Assembly: GCA_037903475.1 (NCBI GenBank)
Contig: JBAJFG010000044.1
Location: 310,001 to 374,000 of the forward strand
From: Ancylostoma caninum
Lineage: Eukaryota > Nematoda > Chromadorea > Rhabditida > Ancylostomatidae
DNA length: 64,000 nucleotides
Reading direction: 5' to 3'
The position numbers were made by a program, and so were the translations under genes. The notes under the pieces were generated by a model. It did not search any database. It saw only the letters and a program-made list of their open reading frames with translations, and was not told the origin of the DNA. Shown piece by piece: positions 1 to 12,083 of the stretch (position 1 is its first letter; each line of letters opens with the position of its first letter).

Positions 1-74
1 CTACTGGCAGCAGTTGTAACCACCTAGCCGTGCGATAGAACAAGCTATTGAAAACTAGATGGTATAATAGTTTT

Positions 75-1030
75 TCTTAATTCCAGCATAATGTAAGTTA
101 AAACCCTGCGTCCATCTTCTAAGATACAATGGAATCTGAAATGGGATTTATGCCTGAAACTACCCAAAAATAGTCGTTAGTTGTTGGATTTTTTTCAATT
201 TCCTCTCCAAATTTAGGCAGCAAATATGTCTGTTCAAGCAATACAATGGGGCATTACCAGGCTATTGTGATTGCCATAGCTATATCCAATCAATGCGCCA
301 CATACGGTCATTTCCCCTTATGTAGGTGCATTTTCCCCTTACAATGATACACACCACTTCGTCTGATCTTCTTTCAGTTCTGCTACTCAAGTACGTGTCC
401 TTTGTGCAGCAGACGGTAGGAAACAATGCGGTAATTGTTAACACCATATGACTCCCCCTCTTGTATAGCAATATGATTTCAATACCTTGCAATCCGGTAG
501 ATTCTTTAGATGTTGAGTTCCTTATTATGCTAAGTTGAGCTTTCGAAATATAACCTACAGCTCGATGAGCTTTCTCTCAAGGCTGGACGATAAAGCTTAT
601 TTGTAGGCCTTCTTGTACCTCCCTATAAAATGATTGTTAGGTTTTGCCCAGAGTGAGTACAATCTGAAGCCACGCAACCACACAAGCGTGCATACACCTA
701 TTCGCTGAATGAAGGCATGTATCGCTCCAACACGATAGAGGTATGGAGATTATCACTTGAATTGGGCTGCGTCTTAAGGCAGACGTAAGGATATACTTCT
801 TTCCCAGTTTGCCTCCTTCTGGTCCCAGGGCACGGTTCCGCTTGACCTTGTGGCTAACCGGTTCGACACACCACATGGTACATGTATGTGAGTCAAATGT
901 TTATTTAGTTTTTTTTTTCTCCATAGAGCACGCCACATTCCGACAAAATATCCTCCATAAGTGAAAACGGTCCTTTAGCCTGCGTATCGCCATAGCCATT
1001 TATGAGTCAGAGAGATGTTCACTATGAAAT
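75..1030 (-). mobile_element. Dispersed repeat copy 1: RTE-like leader joined to RT scrap
   Basis: This stretch aligns by eye over its whole length with 27300-28200. Its higher-coordinate part (about 640-890) resembles the 5' leader of the RTE copy at 6900-7200: a shared TACAATC-GAAGCCACGCAA-type start, a GCTGCGTCTTA block and CTAACCGGTT. Its lower part (about 280-530) has on the minus strand EIILLYKRGSHMV, like the LLYKKGD..NYRP start of an RTE reverse transcriptase, followed by frameshifts. It is therefore a deleted LINE derivative that spread or was duplicated in that form. No intact gene is present. Confidence 0.6.
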
Positions 1031-2250
1031 GTGCTCCCAGAGATGGAAATTTTTTGAGAGTTGTTCAATCCTGGGTATTTTTTCTAACATCTTTTCGTAG
1101 AAAACACTTCCAGGAAGGAGAATTTCCTCTCTAAAAGCTTATAGCAGTAAAAAAACACTTAACGATCATGGCTATTCACACCAGGGTTATCTTGGTCCTG
1201 ATAAGCTGTTGGGATAGCTCACATTATTTTTTGGAGCCGGTGCGAGGTAAGAGTTGTTCTAAGCAGATGTTGGATTCTATAGCAAGTTAGATATTGTGGA
1301 AATAATATGGCGATACATTTGGAGGTGCTCGGATATTAGCTATCATAAAACATGAGAGGTCTTGTGGATAACCCAGTTTGATATAAGTGTTGTTTTGTTT
1401 TGTCTTTGTTTTGTTCAGTTCATGGATTTTAGTTATAAATCGTTCAGTTTTTCGTGTACGATGCACCTGTGCATTCAACAAACAAAAAATGAAATGGTTC
1501 CTCAAACAGGGTAATACAAGAAGAGAGTAACTTTTCTCCCGAAATACATTTCGTTGTGTTCCAGGCCCTATTTTTTGTGTATGAAGTTTCGAAACCATGA
1601 GGAAACTGGTAAGCAACTGCGAACGAATCGTGTGAATTCCAGTCACTCTACGCTTTCGCTCATGGCATGTGGAAGGACGCCGTTTTTGCTCCGAGATCTC
1701 CTTGTTTTCTCACCTTCACGATCTGATTTAGCAGATGGGGGCACCTGGGTGATAACAATTGTTCCTCCTGACTTTTGATACCTACGATAACCTAAGCATT
1801 GCCAAAACCTTGCTTTGCTCGATTTCTTCACCCAGCAGCGGTGCCGAGCTCCTTTTGCGTCAGCGATTTCTGAGTCATAAATTTTATAATAACTAAATAA
1901 ATATACAAATCCAAAAATAGCAAAAGACTCAACTACTACTGAAACAGTACTGTTCCACAGAATATCTTTAAAAAATGTTAGCCTTTTCACTTTTATTTCC
2001 TTCACTATTTTTTTCCAAATATAGGCACCATTCGGATATCACTCCCCCAAAGACTGGAAAACAACTCATTTCTTAGGTTAGAACACCATGTTGGTATAGG
2101 AGCGGTTGTAGGACATTCTTTTCAGAACTTGTATCGGAAGCTATGAAGGTGATCAGGAAAACTATTCCATAATTTCCATGCCCGACTTTGACTAAACCTT
2201 GGCATGACGTCAGTTATTTAGCCTTGTCTAGTTACGAGAATGGTATGGAT
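1031..2250. other. No supported gene
   Basis: A+T-rich DNA with overlapping short frames at 1287-2005 on both strands that match nothing recognised. No repeat structure was seen. Confidence 0.5.
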
Positions 2251-2258
2251 CTCTACAA

Positions 2259-2293
2259 GGCCGACGTGGTTTCAGCGAAATCGCCTTCTTCGG
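2259..2293 (-). ncRNA. Degenerate hammerhead-ribozyme-like core 3' of the Penelope fragment
   Basis: Minus strand 5' to 3': CCGAAGA, an extra A, a 5-bp stem with UU loop (GGCGA-UU-UCGCU), then GAAAC, then CACGTCGGCC. This follows the hammerhead order CUGANGA - stem II - GAAA - stem III, with one mismatch in the first box and a poor stem III. Penelope-like elements are known to carry terminal hammerhead motifs, and this one sits about 200 bp beyond the nuclease tail. No activity is claimed. Confidence 0.4.
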
Positions 2294-2489
2294 AGGCTGA
2301 AAGTGCAATATCGAGCAGGCCTGTAGGTCATGCGCCTCTTCGATTTCGCACAAATTCTTGACCTCTCTCATGATAGCACAACCAAGCAGATAAGATATAA
2401 TACCGTATCTACTAAACGATCAATGAAGATGGTGGATTCGATCACTACAGAGTCAACCAGGGCGCCAATAGAGATTCATCATCTAAGAA

Positions 2490-2832
2490 GACCCATCATA
2501 GATCAAAAGAGAGTTTATAGATAGTGTGCTAGTTCCCGTGTGATAGAAATGCATTTCTCGTTGTGGTTCATTTTGGTGGCCTTGGTGTTACCCCAAAGCG
2601 TTTCTAGGGTTCTGCGGAAGGATATTTGAGACTCATTACCTAGTACTGAACCTTTATGTCGAAATCTACCTCACTGTGGCAGTTTGGGCGATAGCTATGC
2701 AATCGATTGTGATGACGAAATCTCGTTTTTGCATCTAGGGGTTCATTCAAGCGCGCACACAGTGGACGTGATGTTTCGCCAATAGAGTCGTCACAATTCT
2801 TGCAGGTGATCAAATAGACTCCCGCGCTCATA
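2490..2832 (-). mobile_element. Penelope-like element, GIY-YIG endonuclease 3' part
   Basis: Minus strand from 2829 reads GVYLITCKNCDDSIGETSRP, then LCARLNEPLDAKTRF with the His/Arg-rich run HHNRLHSYRPN and VDFDIKV. This is the GVYLITC..C..IGET.R.L..R..EH pattern of the C-terminal GIY-YIG nuclease of Penelope-like elements. After a frame change it continues as NTKATKMNHNEKCISITREL, matching the conserved PLE tail. The Tyr of GIY is present (VYLI), and frameshifts show it is inactive. The upstream Cys-rich part (CMMPACVICPAG) lies at about 3716-3780, on the far side of the inserted element 2833-3715. Confidence 0.75.
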
Positions 2833-3715
2833 TACAGGGTGCGCCACAAGTTCTTACACACCATGTTTAGTAGCGCCACAGCGGCTGAATTTAACGTAAT
2901 GGGATAACCCCTATAGCAACACTGAGCCAACTAAATAGATACCTATCAGATCGGGAATATATCGCTATTTGCTTTTGTAATAACTCAAAGTTGAGAGAGT
3001 AGCGAGTACCTCGCGGCACGGTATAACAATGTCCACTTCGAACTGAAGGCACTATTCAGAACAAATCGTTTCTCCCCAAAAGTATGGGATAGACGTGGAA
3101 GACATTTAGGAACTCGCCGGAAGAACCGGGACCATCTCACTTTCTTTTTCGAAAATTTCATGAAGTTTTTTAAGTAAGGGGCGTGCATGAGCTAATTTTT
3201 CTAGTTTTTTTAATGATTAACAACATCAAAGCTGCATTGATTTTCACTCGCACAGCGCACAAAACACCTTGCTGCTTTCAAACCAAATCGAACAGAGGCG
3301 AGATGACGCTTTAGATGTAGGTAGAATCTGTTCCTGTACCGAATGCCTCTCTGGAGTGATGCGCAAACGAAATCCCGTACTGAGAACGAGCTCTTCTATA
3401 GCGCCAACCTGAATCTGAAAAATTGCTGCTTACAGGCTGGATTCAAAGCCAAGTGCTATATCATACATAATTTTGGACTCGTGGCATAAAGCTCTGGAAC
3501 AGTTTCGAGAGCATTTATACAGAAAATACCACGTGCCGCGATGTGCTCACTACTCTTAACCTTGAATTATTATATAAACAAATGGGGACATATTCCTGAT
3601 CTGATAGGCTATTGTGTTGGTTCAGCCTGACGATAGACATTATGCGGCTATGTTGAATTCAGCGCCCATCGCATTATTAAAATATGGTGTGCAAGTACTT
3701 ATGGCGCACCCTGTA
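2833..3715. mobile_element. TA-flanked TIR element (Tc1/mariner-like) inserted in the Penelope fragment
   Basis: The ends are long inverted repeats of about 75 bp: left from 2833 (TACAGGGTGCGCCACAAGT), right ending 3715, whose reverse complement starts TACAGGGTGCGCCATAAGT. Both carry CACACCAT and a GCGCTGAATTYAAC-like block further in. TACAGGGTG ends with TA at the boundary are typical of Tc1/mariner-class insertions. The interior (about 730 bp) shows no recognisable transposase; a 67-codon minus frame at 2985-3188 is not recognised. It is probably a non-autonomous or decayed copy. Confidence 0.75.
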
Positions 3716-3830
3716 ATGCTCTTGTATCCCCGCTGGGCAAATTACACAGGCTGGCATCATGCAAAGACAGTCATAAAGACAAATGCTTGTTTGAGGTTGT
3801 GCGGTAGCAACCAGAGAGAAACCACAGTGC
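3716..3830 (-). mobile_element. Penelope-like element, Cys-rich part upstream of the GIY-YIG
   Basis: The minus strand reads CLYDCLCMMPACVICPAGIQ just outside the right terminal repeat of the element 2833-3715. A paired-Cys knuckle ending C-x2-C(P) directly before GVYLITC is normal PLE architecture, so this is the continuation of the fragment ending at 2832. The reading frame shifts by a base or two across the insertion. Confidence 0.5.
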
Positions 3831-3839
3831 AATAATTAT

Positions 3840-4619
3840 TGAATAATTGGTGCAGTTCTCAGCAAACAACTATCGTTGAAACTTAGACTTGAGTTGGCTC
3901 ACTGATGTAAGGTTGTGAGATGATTGGTAGAAATTTTGCTGCACAGTTACTTCTGAGAAATTTTGAAGAAGCCTCAGTTATCCTCTCACTCACTCAATCA
4001 CAACAAGGTCGGCATTCATCATTCAGTTTACTGTGAGATGATTGGTAGTGTAGATTAAGTTTAGGCATATTGAAGTCGCCAACGATTATAGTATTGAGCT
4101 CACAGAATACTAAATTGCTCATAACTGACAAGTTGTTCTGTGCTTGTCATATTGCAGAAAATAAAAATATAAATTTGTGAGATATGTATCAATCAACTTT
4201 CTAAACAACACTTCGATATTATTTGGGACTTCAAGTTTACAGAAGAGTGAAATAAGCAGTACCTTCTAACCTTTGTCGCAGCGTCATAGTAGCAAAATAT
4301 GGTGGGCGAGAAAGTTGTCAGCTAGTGACAAAATATCCGTACTGTCTTTTCATAGCGGGAACAAAACACCTATAGTCACCAGCAATGAACACATATTCTC
4401 CTAGTTGAACGCTAACAACTTCAACACAGGCAACAGGAAACGCAGAACATTTCTGAGCTCATGCAACTCAAAGTAAACCTGTTCGTCATGACCGTCATTG
4501 ACTAAAGCACATTCCCTGAAGTGCAGAGATGCGTCAACAAAATACAATGGGCATCATCGATTTGTCGATACATGACACATACACTATGTATCCATAGCCA
4601 ATAGTCTAGAAAAAAGTCA
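3840..4619. other. No supported gene
   Basis: A+T-rich sequence between the Penelope fragment and the RTE 3' end. GAGATGATTGGTAG occurs twice (near 3915 and 4036), with no further structure seen. Confidence 0.5.
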
Positions 4620-7200
4620 AAATGCTGCAGCGGTGTGCGACACCTTGACTCCCGTTGATCTTCGGGTATACCGAGCGGGCGCCAGCAATCCTTCCATTTG
4701 TCCCTCTCGCGAGCCAAAGTTGTCCAGTGGATTCTGTTTGTTCGAGGGACACGGAGAGCACCGTATTTATCCTTGAAGGACTCCCTGAAGAAGTCTCACC
4801 ATCAGGTCGGTGGTCTTTCTGTCATGCGCTTAACGTCCCGTAGAATCCAGTTGCTAACGGTTCTTGTCCAACGGTTGTCGTTAAGACGCATCACGTGCGG
4901 CCCACCTAATCTTACTCAACTTGACGTAAGCGGCGGCTGATCTTTGCAGGATGGAACTCCGTATCGACGACGCTGACCGCGTTCTCATCCTGCTTGCTCA
5001 GCGCCCAGGTTTCTACGTTAAAGCAGGGAGAACCGTTGTGCTGAAGAGGTCCGTTTCTAATGGGCAACGTCTTCGTCAGATTCAGTTGGAGACCGACCTT
5101 CCCACATGCGTCGTCGAACTCAGCCAGCATTCGTTCCGCTCCGCTGATGTTTGGCGTTATAAGAACGATCTCGTCAGCGAAGCAAAGATTGTTAAGTCGC
5201 CGGCCATCAACTTACACTCCCATGCTATCTCATTCCAGTTTCCGCATAACGTCTTCTAAAGTGGCCTCATCTAATGTATTTTCGATCCTGTTTAGGATCA
5301 CTTGCGTGAAAAGCTTGTAGACGACGGACAGTAGTAAGATGGGGCGATAATTGCCAGTCTCCTGCGGGTCTCCCTCCTTGTACAGCAACACAGTCCTGCT
5401 GGTCTTCTATTGGTTAGGTACCTTGCATTCCGAGAGCTACCGTGTGAGTAGAAGTGAAAAGCCTAGCCAAGGTGGTGTTAAGAACTGGCGGTAGGTTCTT
5501 CAGATGTACCCGTCGAACCCTTTCGAGGCTCGGTGCTGTACGATTCTTTGCCGATTTGATGGCATGTCGGATTTCGGAAGAGAGAACCGATGGGACAACA
5601 TACCCATCCTCCCTAAGATGACATTGAGGGAGGTGGACGTGGCTATCGAAGAGATCTGAGTAGAAGTCGTAGATGACCTACTCCATCACCCGTCTTTTTG
5701 AAGAAATTGTTCCATCCGGGCGTCGAAGAGCGGAGATCTTGGTCTTGCGATTGGCGAAGTCTCGGCGGGGGCTGCGAATGCTTTCCCCTACCTCTGCGGC
5801 TTTGGCCAGCACTGCTGCTCGTCACTCATTGAGGTCTTCTTTTATCGCTTCTCTGCCTCGTTTTGCGAGCTCGGCCGTTAGCTGGCTGTTACCTGCGGCT
5901 TTCGCGGCTCCACGCTGACGTATAAGCTCGAGGGTCTCGTAAAACAGTCATCTCTTGGTGGCTCTTGAGCCCTCGGTGATCTTTGCGCTGTCGCAAAGAT
6001 GCCTGAGCAGGCTGATCGTACTCTTCGTCGATGTTGTCGACGACCGCATCTTCCTAAAAACCGGCTAACAAAGTGAAAAAATCCCAATTGATGATGGGTT
6101 TGGGACTCCTCCCCTTAATTTCGCGGCTTTCTCTCCTCTGCGTGAAAGTAGAATCCTGTACGAATGAGGCGATGGTCTGATACGGTGTAGAATTTCGGTA
6201 CGACGTCGGTCAGAACCTTCGATTGACGATGATGTGGTCAATTTCATTATGGTACCGCGTGACTCCCACATCCAGCGTAGGGAGGTTGGCTTCTTGAAAT
6301 CGTGAGTTACCATAAATGGTCTTCGTCATCATGATGAACTCATACAGCCTCTCTCCCTGTTCGTTCCACTGCAGGCCGGAGGTACCGATATGAAGTTCCT
6401 CAGGCGTTCTCCTAGACCTATCTTGGCGTTGAAGTCGCCAACAATGACCTTGTAGAAAGTCTGGTCTTCCCTGTAAAACTTCTCCATGTCCATATAGAAG
6501 ACCTCAATCTCCTCTTCGTCGTAGCTGGATATTGGAGCATGGGCGACGAAGATTGTTAAGGCCGTTATTGATCCACATATTCTCAACCGCAAACGCCCGA
6601 TTCGGGTTGTCAGCTGTTCGAATGAATCGATGTTCATGACCAAGTTCGTTTTGACGAGGACACCGTCTCTACCAACTCCTCTACTGTCGCAGGGTCCAAG
6701 GAACAGTTCTTCTCTAGTGTCGAAGGTTTCGGTCAGTGGCCGGTGTCTCCTCGTCTCGGTCAGTCCGATGACGTCGTACCTGATCTTCCTGGCCTGCTTA
6801 ATCAAATCTTCGATGGAAGCCTCCGATGCAAGCTTCCCGGAAGTGGACGATGGAGATTATTTGTGTGAGGCGGCTCCAAAACCGCCTCCCTTGTACCTTC
6901 CGGTCACTTGAATGCAGGGCTTTTGGTGTAGATATGCAGCATACAATCCGCAGACACGCAAGCACACCCACTCACGCATGCATGAACATACCCATGCGCT
7001 GACAGAAGGTATAGATCGTTCCGACACTGCAGAGACAGGAAGTTCATCTCCCTGAATCCACCCGCGTCTCAGGGCTGGCACAAGGTCGCGTTTGGTCCGC
7101 CTTCAGCCCCCCCCCCCTTATCCGCCACCTGGGGACGCGCCTCGTAGCCTCGCGTCTAACCGGTTGGGGTCCCTACTATGAAGGAGATCCGTGGCTGATC
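4620..7200 (-). mobile_element. RTE-type non-LTR retrotransposon, degenerate and internally deleted
   Basis: Minus-strand fragments follow RTE order. The apurinic-like endonuclease at 6805-6329 has YDVIGLTETRRHRPL and VIVGDFNAKIG, which carry catalytic Glu, Asp and Asn. It continues with frameshifts through 6313-6065 (KPTSLRWMWES, GEKAAKL). Reverse transcriptase pieces follow: YKEGDPQETGNYRPI near 5390, LNRIENTLDEATLEDVMRKLE near 5290-5240, LNNLCFADEIVLITP near 5200 and MLAEFDDACGKVGLQLNLTKT at 5130-5068. The palm segment between LDEA and EDVMRK (including motif A) is deleted, motif C reads FADE instead of the expected FADD, and a second deletion joins the thumb to ETWALSKQDENAVSV. The C-terminal DKWKDCWRPL..EDQRESR lies near 4700-4645. 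The GC-rich 5' leader runs to about 7200. This is a dead copy. Confidence 0.85.
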
Positions 7201-7448
7201 GTACTGGAAAAATGAATGCGCTTGCTAGCGAGGGCAGCGATACAGAGCACCTTGGGAAGCTCATTGCTGCAGAGGTTCTGTAAAATAATGTTAGAGCGGA
7301 GCATTATTCATCAAGGCTCTGATGCATCGTTGAGATAGACCGACTTCTAGTACGACCCCTTCCCGCACCTATGGTCTGCTATAGTCCTTGCACGCTATAG
7401 GCGAAATGTTTTCGAACGCTCCCAGCTTGCGGCGCGTGCATGGCGCGG

Positions 7449-8069
7449 CCCTCTTGTGGCAGAGCGCCGTTCGTCAGATTTTCGGCCGAGGTGAGTGTTT
7501 TTCTTTCATTTTTCCCTTGCATTGAAGTTAACTTGAAGGTATGAGGCCTGTGGCTGACCGATATCGACCGGACGGCCCCGTATCCCTCATATTTTGCACG
7601 CTTTTCCCATATATGCCCCCAAATGCTTGCTTTTTGTTGTTTTTATGTATTTTTTGTTTGTCTTTGGCCCCATGGAAGGGTGTTTGTCCCAGGTAGCCAC
7701 TTCCTTGTGGGGACAATTTGGGGACCATTTCGGGCGGGGATCTGAACGAAAAAAGGCCCCGTTATCAGCCACCATGTCCCCGGGTCCTCTTCCCTGCAGG
7801 GAAGAGGCTACCTTGGACAAGCAGCCTTCCACGGGGACAAAAACAAACAAAAAAGAATACATAAAAACAACAAAAAGCATTTGGGGCATCCATGGAGAAA
7901 ACGTGCAAAATATGAGGCATGCAGGGCCGTCCGGTCGATATCGGTCAGCCACAGCCTCACACCTCCAAATAAACCTCAATTCAAGGAAAAAATGAAACAA
8001 AAACACCCACCTGGGCCGAAAATCTGACAGACGGCGCCCTGCTGAGCGAGAACGCTACCACAAGAGGGC
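7449..8069. repeat. Foldback element with ~255-bp arms
   Basis: The left arm (about 7449-7705) and right arm (about 7807-8069) are near-complementary: CCCTCTTGTGGC at the outer left mirrors GCTACCACAAGAGGGC at the outer right, and GTGGCTGACCGATATCGACC mirrors GGTCGATATCGGTCAGCCAC. About 100 bp separate the arms. The open frames on both strands here (7587-8006 minus, 7594-7995 plus) mirror each other because of the palindrome and are not genes. Confidence 0.8.
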
Positions 8070-9768
8070 ATAGGTGGAATAGTGGTGAGCATTGGTCTTC
8101 GAAAGTGAAAGGTTGAACGTGAAAATCGGAGGTCCAAAAGTGAAGATTGCCTACCAAATAGTAGGCGTCAACAAGGGAGGGGGCAGGGCTTATTTTTGTT
8201 GTGTTTTTTGTAGTATTTTTATTTTGTTGTAGTTTTTTTGCTTATAAATTTTCTGACTCCTTCGATTTTGCACACAATATTTCTCAGGATCGAGAGGAGC
8301 CAGGAGGAAGGCCGTTCACACATGGATAGAAGAAGAAGAGTAGTAGGTAGAAATATTTGAAATTGAACGCTGATCGGAAAACGGGCTGGAAAATTTTTCC
8401 TTGAAAATCAAAGATTTTTTGGATTTCCCGCCCAAAATTTCTCAGGCCACAGAAGAGCAACTGTTTCCTATTGTTATCACATTTGTTATTGTTACGCTGA
8501 TATAACTCTTTTATTATTAACTTCAAAAAGGGGTGGAATTGATTGAAGTTTCTTCTCTATGTTCCTCTGTTTTTAATGCTCTTTCATGCTTTGAATTTCA
8601 CAATAAAAACCAACGAACAATAGGCAAAATAAACGGGTGAAGTCAAATGGAGATATGTACTATTGGATAGTACGTGACGAATCGACCTGGAAGTTTTTTT
8701 CATTTTATCCATACTTGACAAATCAATCTGAAAGTGTCAAACGGGATTGAAACCAGTGCGAACGATTGGACAGCGCATTCACTCAGATGTCCGGGTGGAG
8801 GTCTGTTTGATCGCTGTGAGCGAAATATCCATCGAATTCACAAAAGCAGATACTTTATTCACGGATCTCCGCAATGGACTTCAAGTTTAGGTCATCTGCG
8901 TTTGTAGAAAACTTGCATGTGAAAAGAGCTTTTGAATAACATCAATCCATTAAAATATTTAAAGCTGTCAGATGTGAGGACATAGGTTCGATGACATGAG
9001 AAGTAAAATTGTTGAGCTTCACAATGATCTTCGACCCCAACTTGCAAAAGGTCAGGCAGACAAAAGCACGGAAACGCTGCCAGGCATGGAAACATGTATG
9101 AACTGGTAAATAGTAGCTTAGCAATTATCATAGAAAGAGAATCTCTATATTTCCAAGTAAGAATGGAGCTGCCAATCCGAAATCGGGTATCCAGCTTTTC
9201 CCGAATTTCATCGAGAACAACTAAAACATGAAACTCAATTTTAATTCGAATTAAGAGCGGATGCTATCCCGGACCTCTATCCTGGTAGAAGGAGTTCAAA
9301 AAAGTACTGTTGAAATGGTAGGTCGAGTTGAAGGAATACGGCCAGAATAATCCTCAGAATAGCCTGAATGACAACAGTTTAGCTGAGTTCGCACAAGTAA
9401 GCCATCTGTGCAGTGTAATCTCTCTCAGAGCTCTTGAAACCCTCAACAATCTTGCCTTTGAATTGTACTGAGCACAATCAGGAAAGTTGGGTGCAGTTAC
9501 TACAAGCGTGGACGATTGACGTGTATAATGTGCATTTATCAGAAGTGAGTCATGTATTAGGTGTTAACATAGGTCCTTGCGCTTTTTTTCGGATGCGTTT
9601 TTCTCCAGCTGTTTTTTTGCATCTAGGTAGTCATAAACGATTCGAAAGCGCTAATCTTCCTCTACAAGAATATTGTGGAAAGGTTTTTTGAAAACAACAA
9701 TTTACCCGAGTTTTGAGCCTGTGAAGTTGAGCAATGAGTCAATGAAAACTAGCGCAGCCGTCAGCTAC
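8070..9768. other. No supported gene
   Basis: A+T-rich spacer with only short, unrecognised frames. Nothing else was seen. Confidence 0.5.
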
Positions 9769-10042
9769 CAGTGGCGGACGCAGTGGGGAGGGGCGCTCCC
9801 CCTCCCCCCCCCCCCCGAGGATGGGTGGACAAATTTTTGAAATTACTTTACAATTCATATGAAAATCTTGTATTAGTTAATTTTTATTACTATTTTTAGT
9901 ATAATTTTTATTAATTATTTATTATTGTGATTAAGGTTTTTATTAATTTTATTTTCCGTATGGGTCCCCAAAGCGGCGGAGACCCCACTTTTTTCCTACG
10001 CCCCCCCACTCCCGCCCACTTCCTGCGTCCGCCCCTATTCTG
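9769..10042. mobile_element. hAT-like MITE, ~275 bp
   Basis: The left end CAGTGGCGGACGCAG is mirrored at the right by CTGCGTCCGCCCC..ATTCTG. CAG..GGCGGA ends resemble hAT-class terminal repeats. The interior is A+T-rich and contains C-runs (about 9798-9815 and 10001-10008). I see no clean 8-bp target duplication and no coding capacity. Confidence 0.5.
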
Positions 10043-10809
10043 GCATTCAGTTTATACGCACTCTGGTCAACCCTTTATTCTGTCAATGTCACTTTCCAGC
10101 GGTAAGTATGTAGCCGAAGCTAGCTTATTTCTAGTCTAAGATATCCAGAAGCTAAGACATTGCGGGAAACTTAAAATGTACCGAAAAAATAATGAGTAGA
10201 AAACAGCAGAAAACATAGCGAATATCCCCAACAGCTTGAGCTGTATTTGTTTCACTATTGTTGTGGAAAAGTTGGAGGCGTCGGGGATGTACGTTCTTGT
10301 CGAATAAGAGGGTCACATTTCATGGGTTGCAGATCGTGGTCTTATTTATACCTGAAAAAGGTGAGTCTTTTAGCGACCGCACAGTGATAAGCCAAAATCT
10401 GGATCGTAGTTGGTACACAGGGAAAGAGGAAGAACTTTGAAAAATCAATGGGCTGAGATTTTTCATAAGAAGATGGTTTGTTGATTCAGACATTGCGTTG
10501 CGATATTCACAAAGGAGTTCACACAGATTCATTCAATCAGTAGTGAGTGTTGCAGAAATTACTGACACGCGGTTATTTCCAATTAACTTTCAAGAATACT
10601 TGATTGTGCTGGACCGTCCTGGCCACCTTCATTCTGTGAACGCACTAATATTCACTCCATTCTGAATGCCCTGTACGTGGAGGACTTGTCAGTCGCTTTT
10701 CAGGATCGAAGGAGATCAATGTGATAGGCACATCAGCTCGCACTATTATGTTTACCTTGAGAAGTTGGTTAGTATGCATAGTGCACTCTCTCTGAATTAA
10801 CAAACTATG

Positions 10810-12083
10810 TACAGGGTGGCCGAAAATTACCCGTGCACTAAAATTTTGGTGCCTTAACTAAGTCTCCAACTGCAGAGAGCTCAAATTTCCATAAAATTTC
10901 ATCAATGACTCAAAATATCTTAGAAACTCATCAGACTCCAAAAAAGCCATCATTGGCAGAAACGCTGGCCTCCAATGTCTTCATAGATGCTGCCCATTAT
11001 TCTCGCATGTACTCTTCATCTGATTTCGTCCCAAGCCATTTCCAGGGCTTCTTTCAGGGAACACAAATCCTAGTGCGGATAGAGCAGATTTTGCTCTTCA
11101 TAGTGACTGCGAGAGGAAAATGCATTGGATTCAAATTTGGGTTATACAGGAGTCATTTTCCATGCCTCACGATCACAGACGTGCGCTCACTACTCCAATC
11201 TTGAACATTTTCGCCTCTTCTGCAGGAGCGGAACCCTATTGCAGACCATGTCTTCTATTTTAGAGTAATGCAGATCTCGACCATTTAGAAATGTCTTAAT
11301 GAATTATCCCCAAGCACACATAAGTTCAAATTTTCGCATCGGAGTCTACAAGAACTGGAGAAACATCGTCACTGGACATTATATTGCCCCACGGCGCCAA
11401 AGATAAGGATTGACCTGTTTTAACAACAGCTGTTTCTTGAAGTAGGCCCGGGCAATAGATTCAACAAATTTGGCCAAAAACCTATCATTCTCGGCGTTTG
11501 CTATAGTGAAAAGTTTCTCACCAGCAAAGACGATCGTGTGTTAGCGAGGATGATGAAATCGCAGCAGCATCTGCCTGCACAGATTCTTCCTACTCTTTCT
11601 CAAAATACCCGGTAAGGTGTGGATTTTGGGACAGGTGAGGATAGATATTCAGCACCTCCTACACAATTTTCCTCATAGGTCTGCGGTCGATCCTGACCTC
11701 TGTCGCATTTTGCGCACGGAACCTACGGATTTCTGTCAATCCTGCTCCGGCCAACCTTCACTTCCTTGAGAGGGGGTGCAGTAGTATGTAGCAATATATC
11801 TGCTCTTTTTGTCTGTTTCCGAGGTTTTTGAAGCTTCATAATGTATCTTGAACAGTTATTCGGTGCAGGGACAACGCTTTCTTCATGTGGGCCATAGACC
11901 TTCAGCCCGATGCAGTTGAATACTGGCACTGCTCATGACGTTGGAGGCAACCATCGCGAGATAACTAAAGTAGATAATTAAAACCGAAGATAAGGAGGTA
12001 ACAGGAAAATGAAGAAAGAACTCGAAAAAAATCTGGAAGTCCCGCAGAATTGGGGTGCACGGGTAATTTTCGGCCACCCTGTA
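10810..12083 (-). mobile_element. Tc1/mariner-class DNA transposon with perfect 29-bp TIRs and dead transposase
   Basis: The terminal repeats 10810-10838 and 12055-12083 are perfect 29-bp inverted copies beginning TACAGGGTGGCCGAAAATTA, each with TA at the boundary. On the minus strand scattered frames give transposase pieces in order: VKVGRSRIDRNP (about 11760-11723), EVRIDRRPMRKIV, a run ending IVFAGEKLFTIANAENDRFL (about 11540-11480) and MSSDDVSPVLVDSDAKI (about 11390-11330). The second-to-last run matches the family ..VFTDEKLFTIE..N.R, whose first catalytic Asp is Gly here. Several stops and frameshifts interrupt the gene and no DDE triad can be assembled. TIR identity combined with a ruined gene suggests recent mobilisation in trans or slow divergence of the ends. 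Confidence 0.8.

Noticed and set aside
7587..8006. Frames of 133 and 139 codons on opposite strands
   Set aside because: They lie across the arms of a foldback element and are mirror images of each other.
9690..9720. Spliced-leader-like TTTACCCGAGTTTTGAG
   Set aside because: Resembles nematode SL1 (TTACCCAAGTTTGAG) but has mismatches at the core, no donor after it and no Sm site; probably chance.
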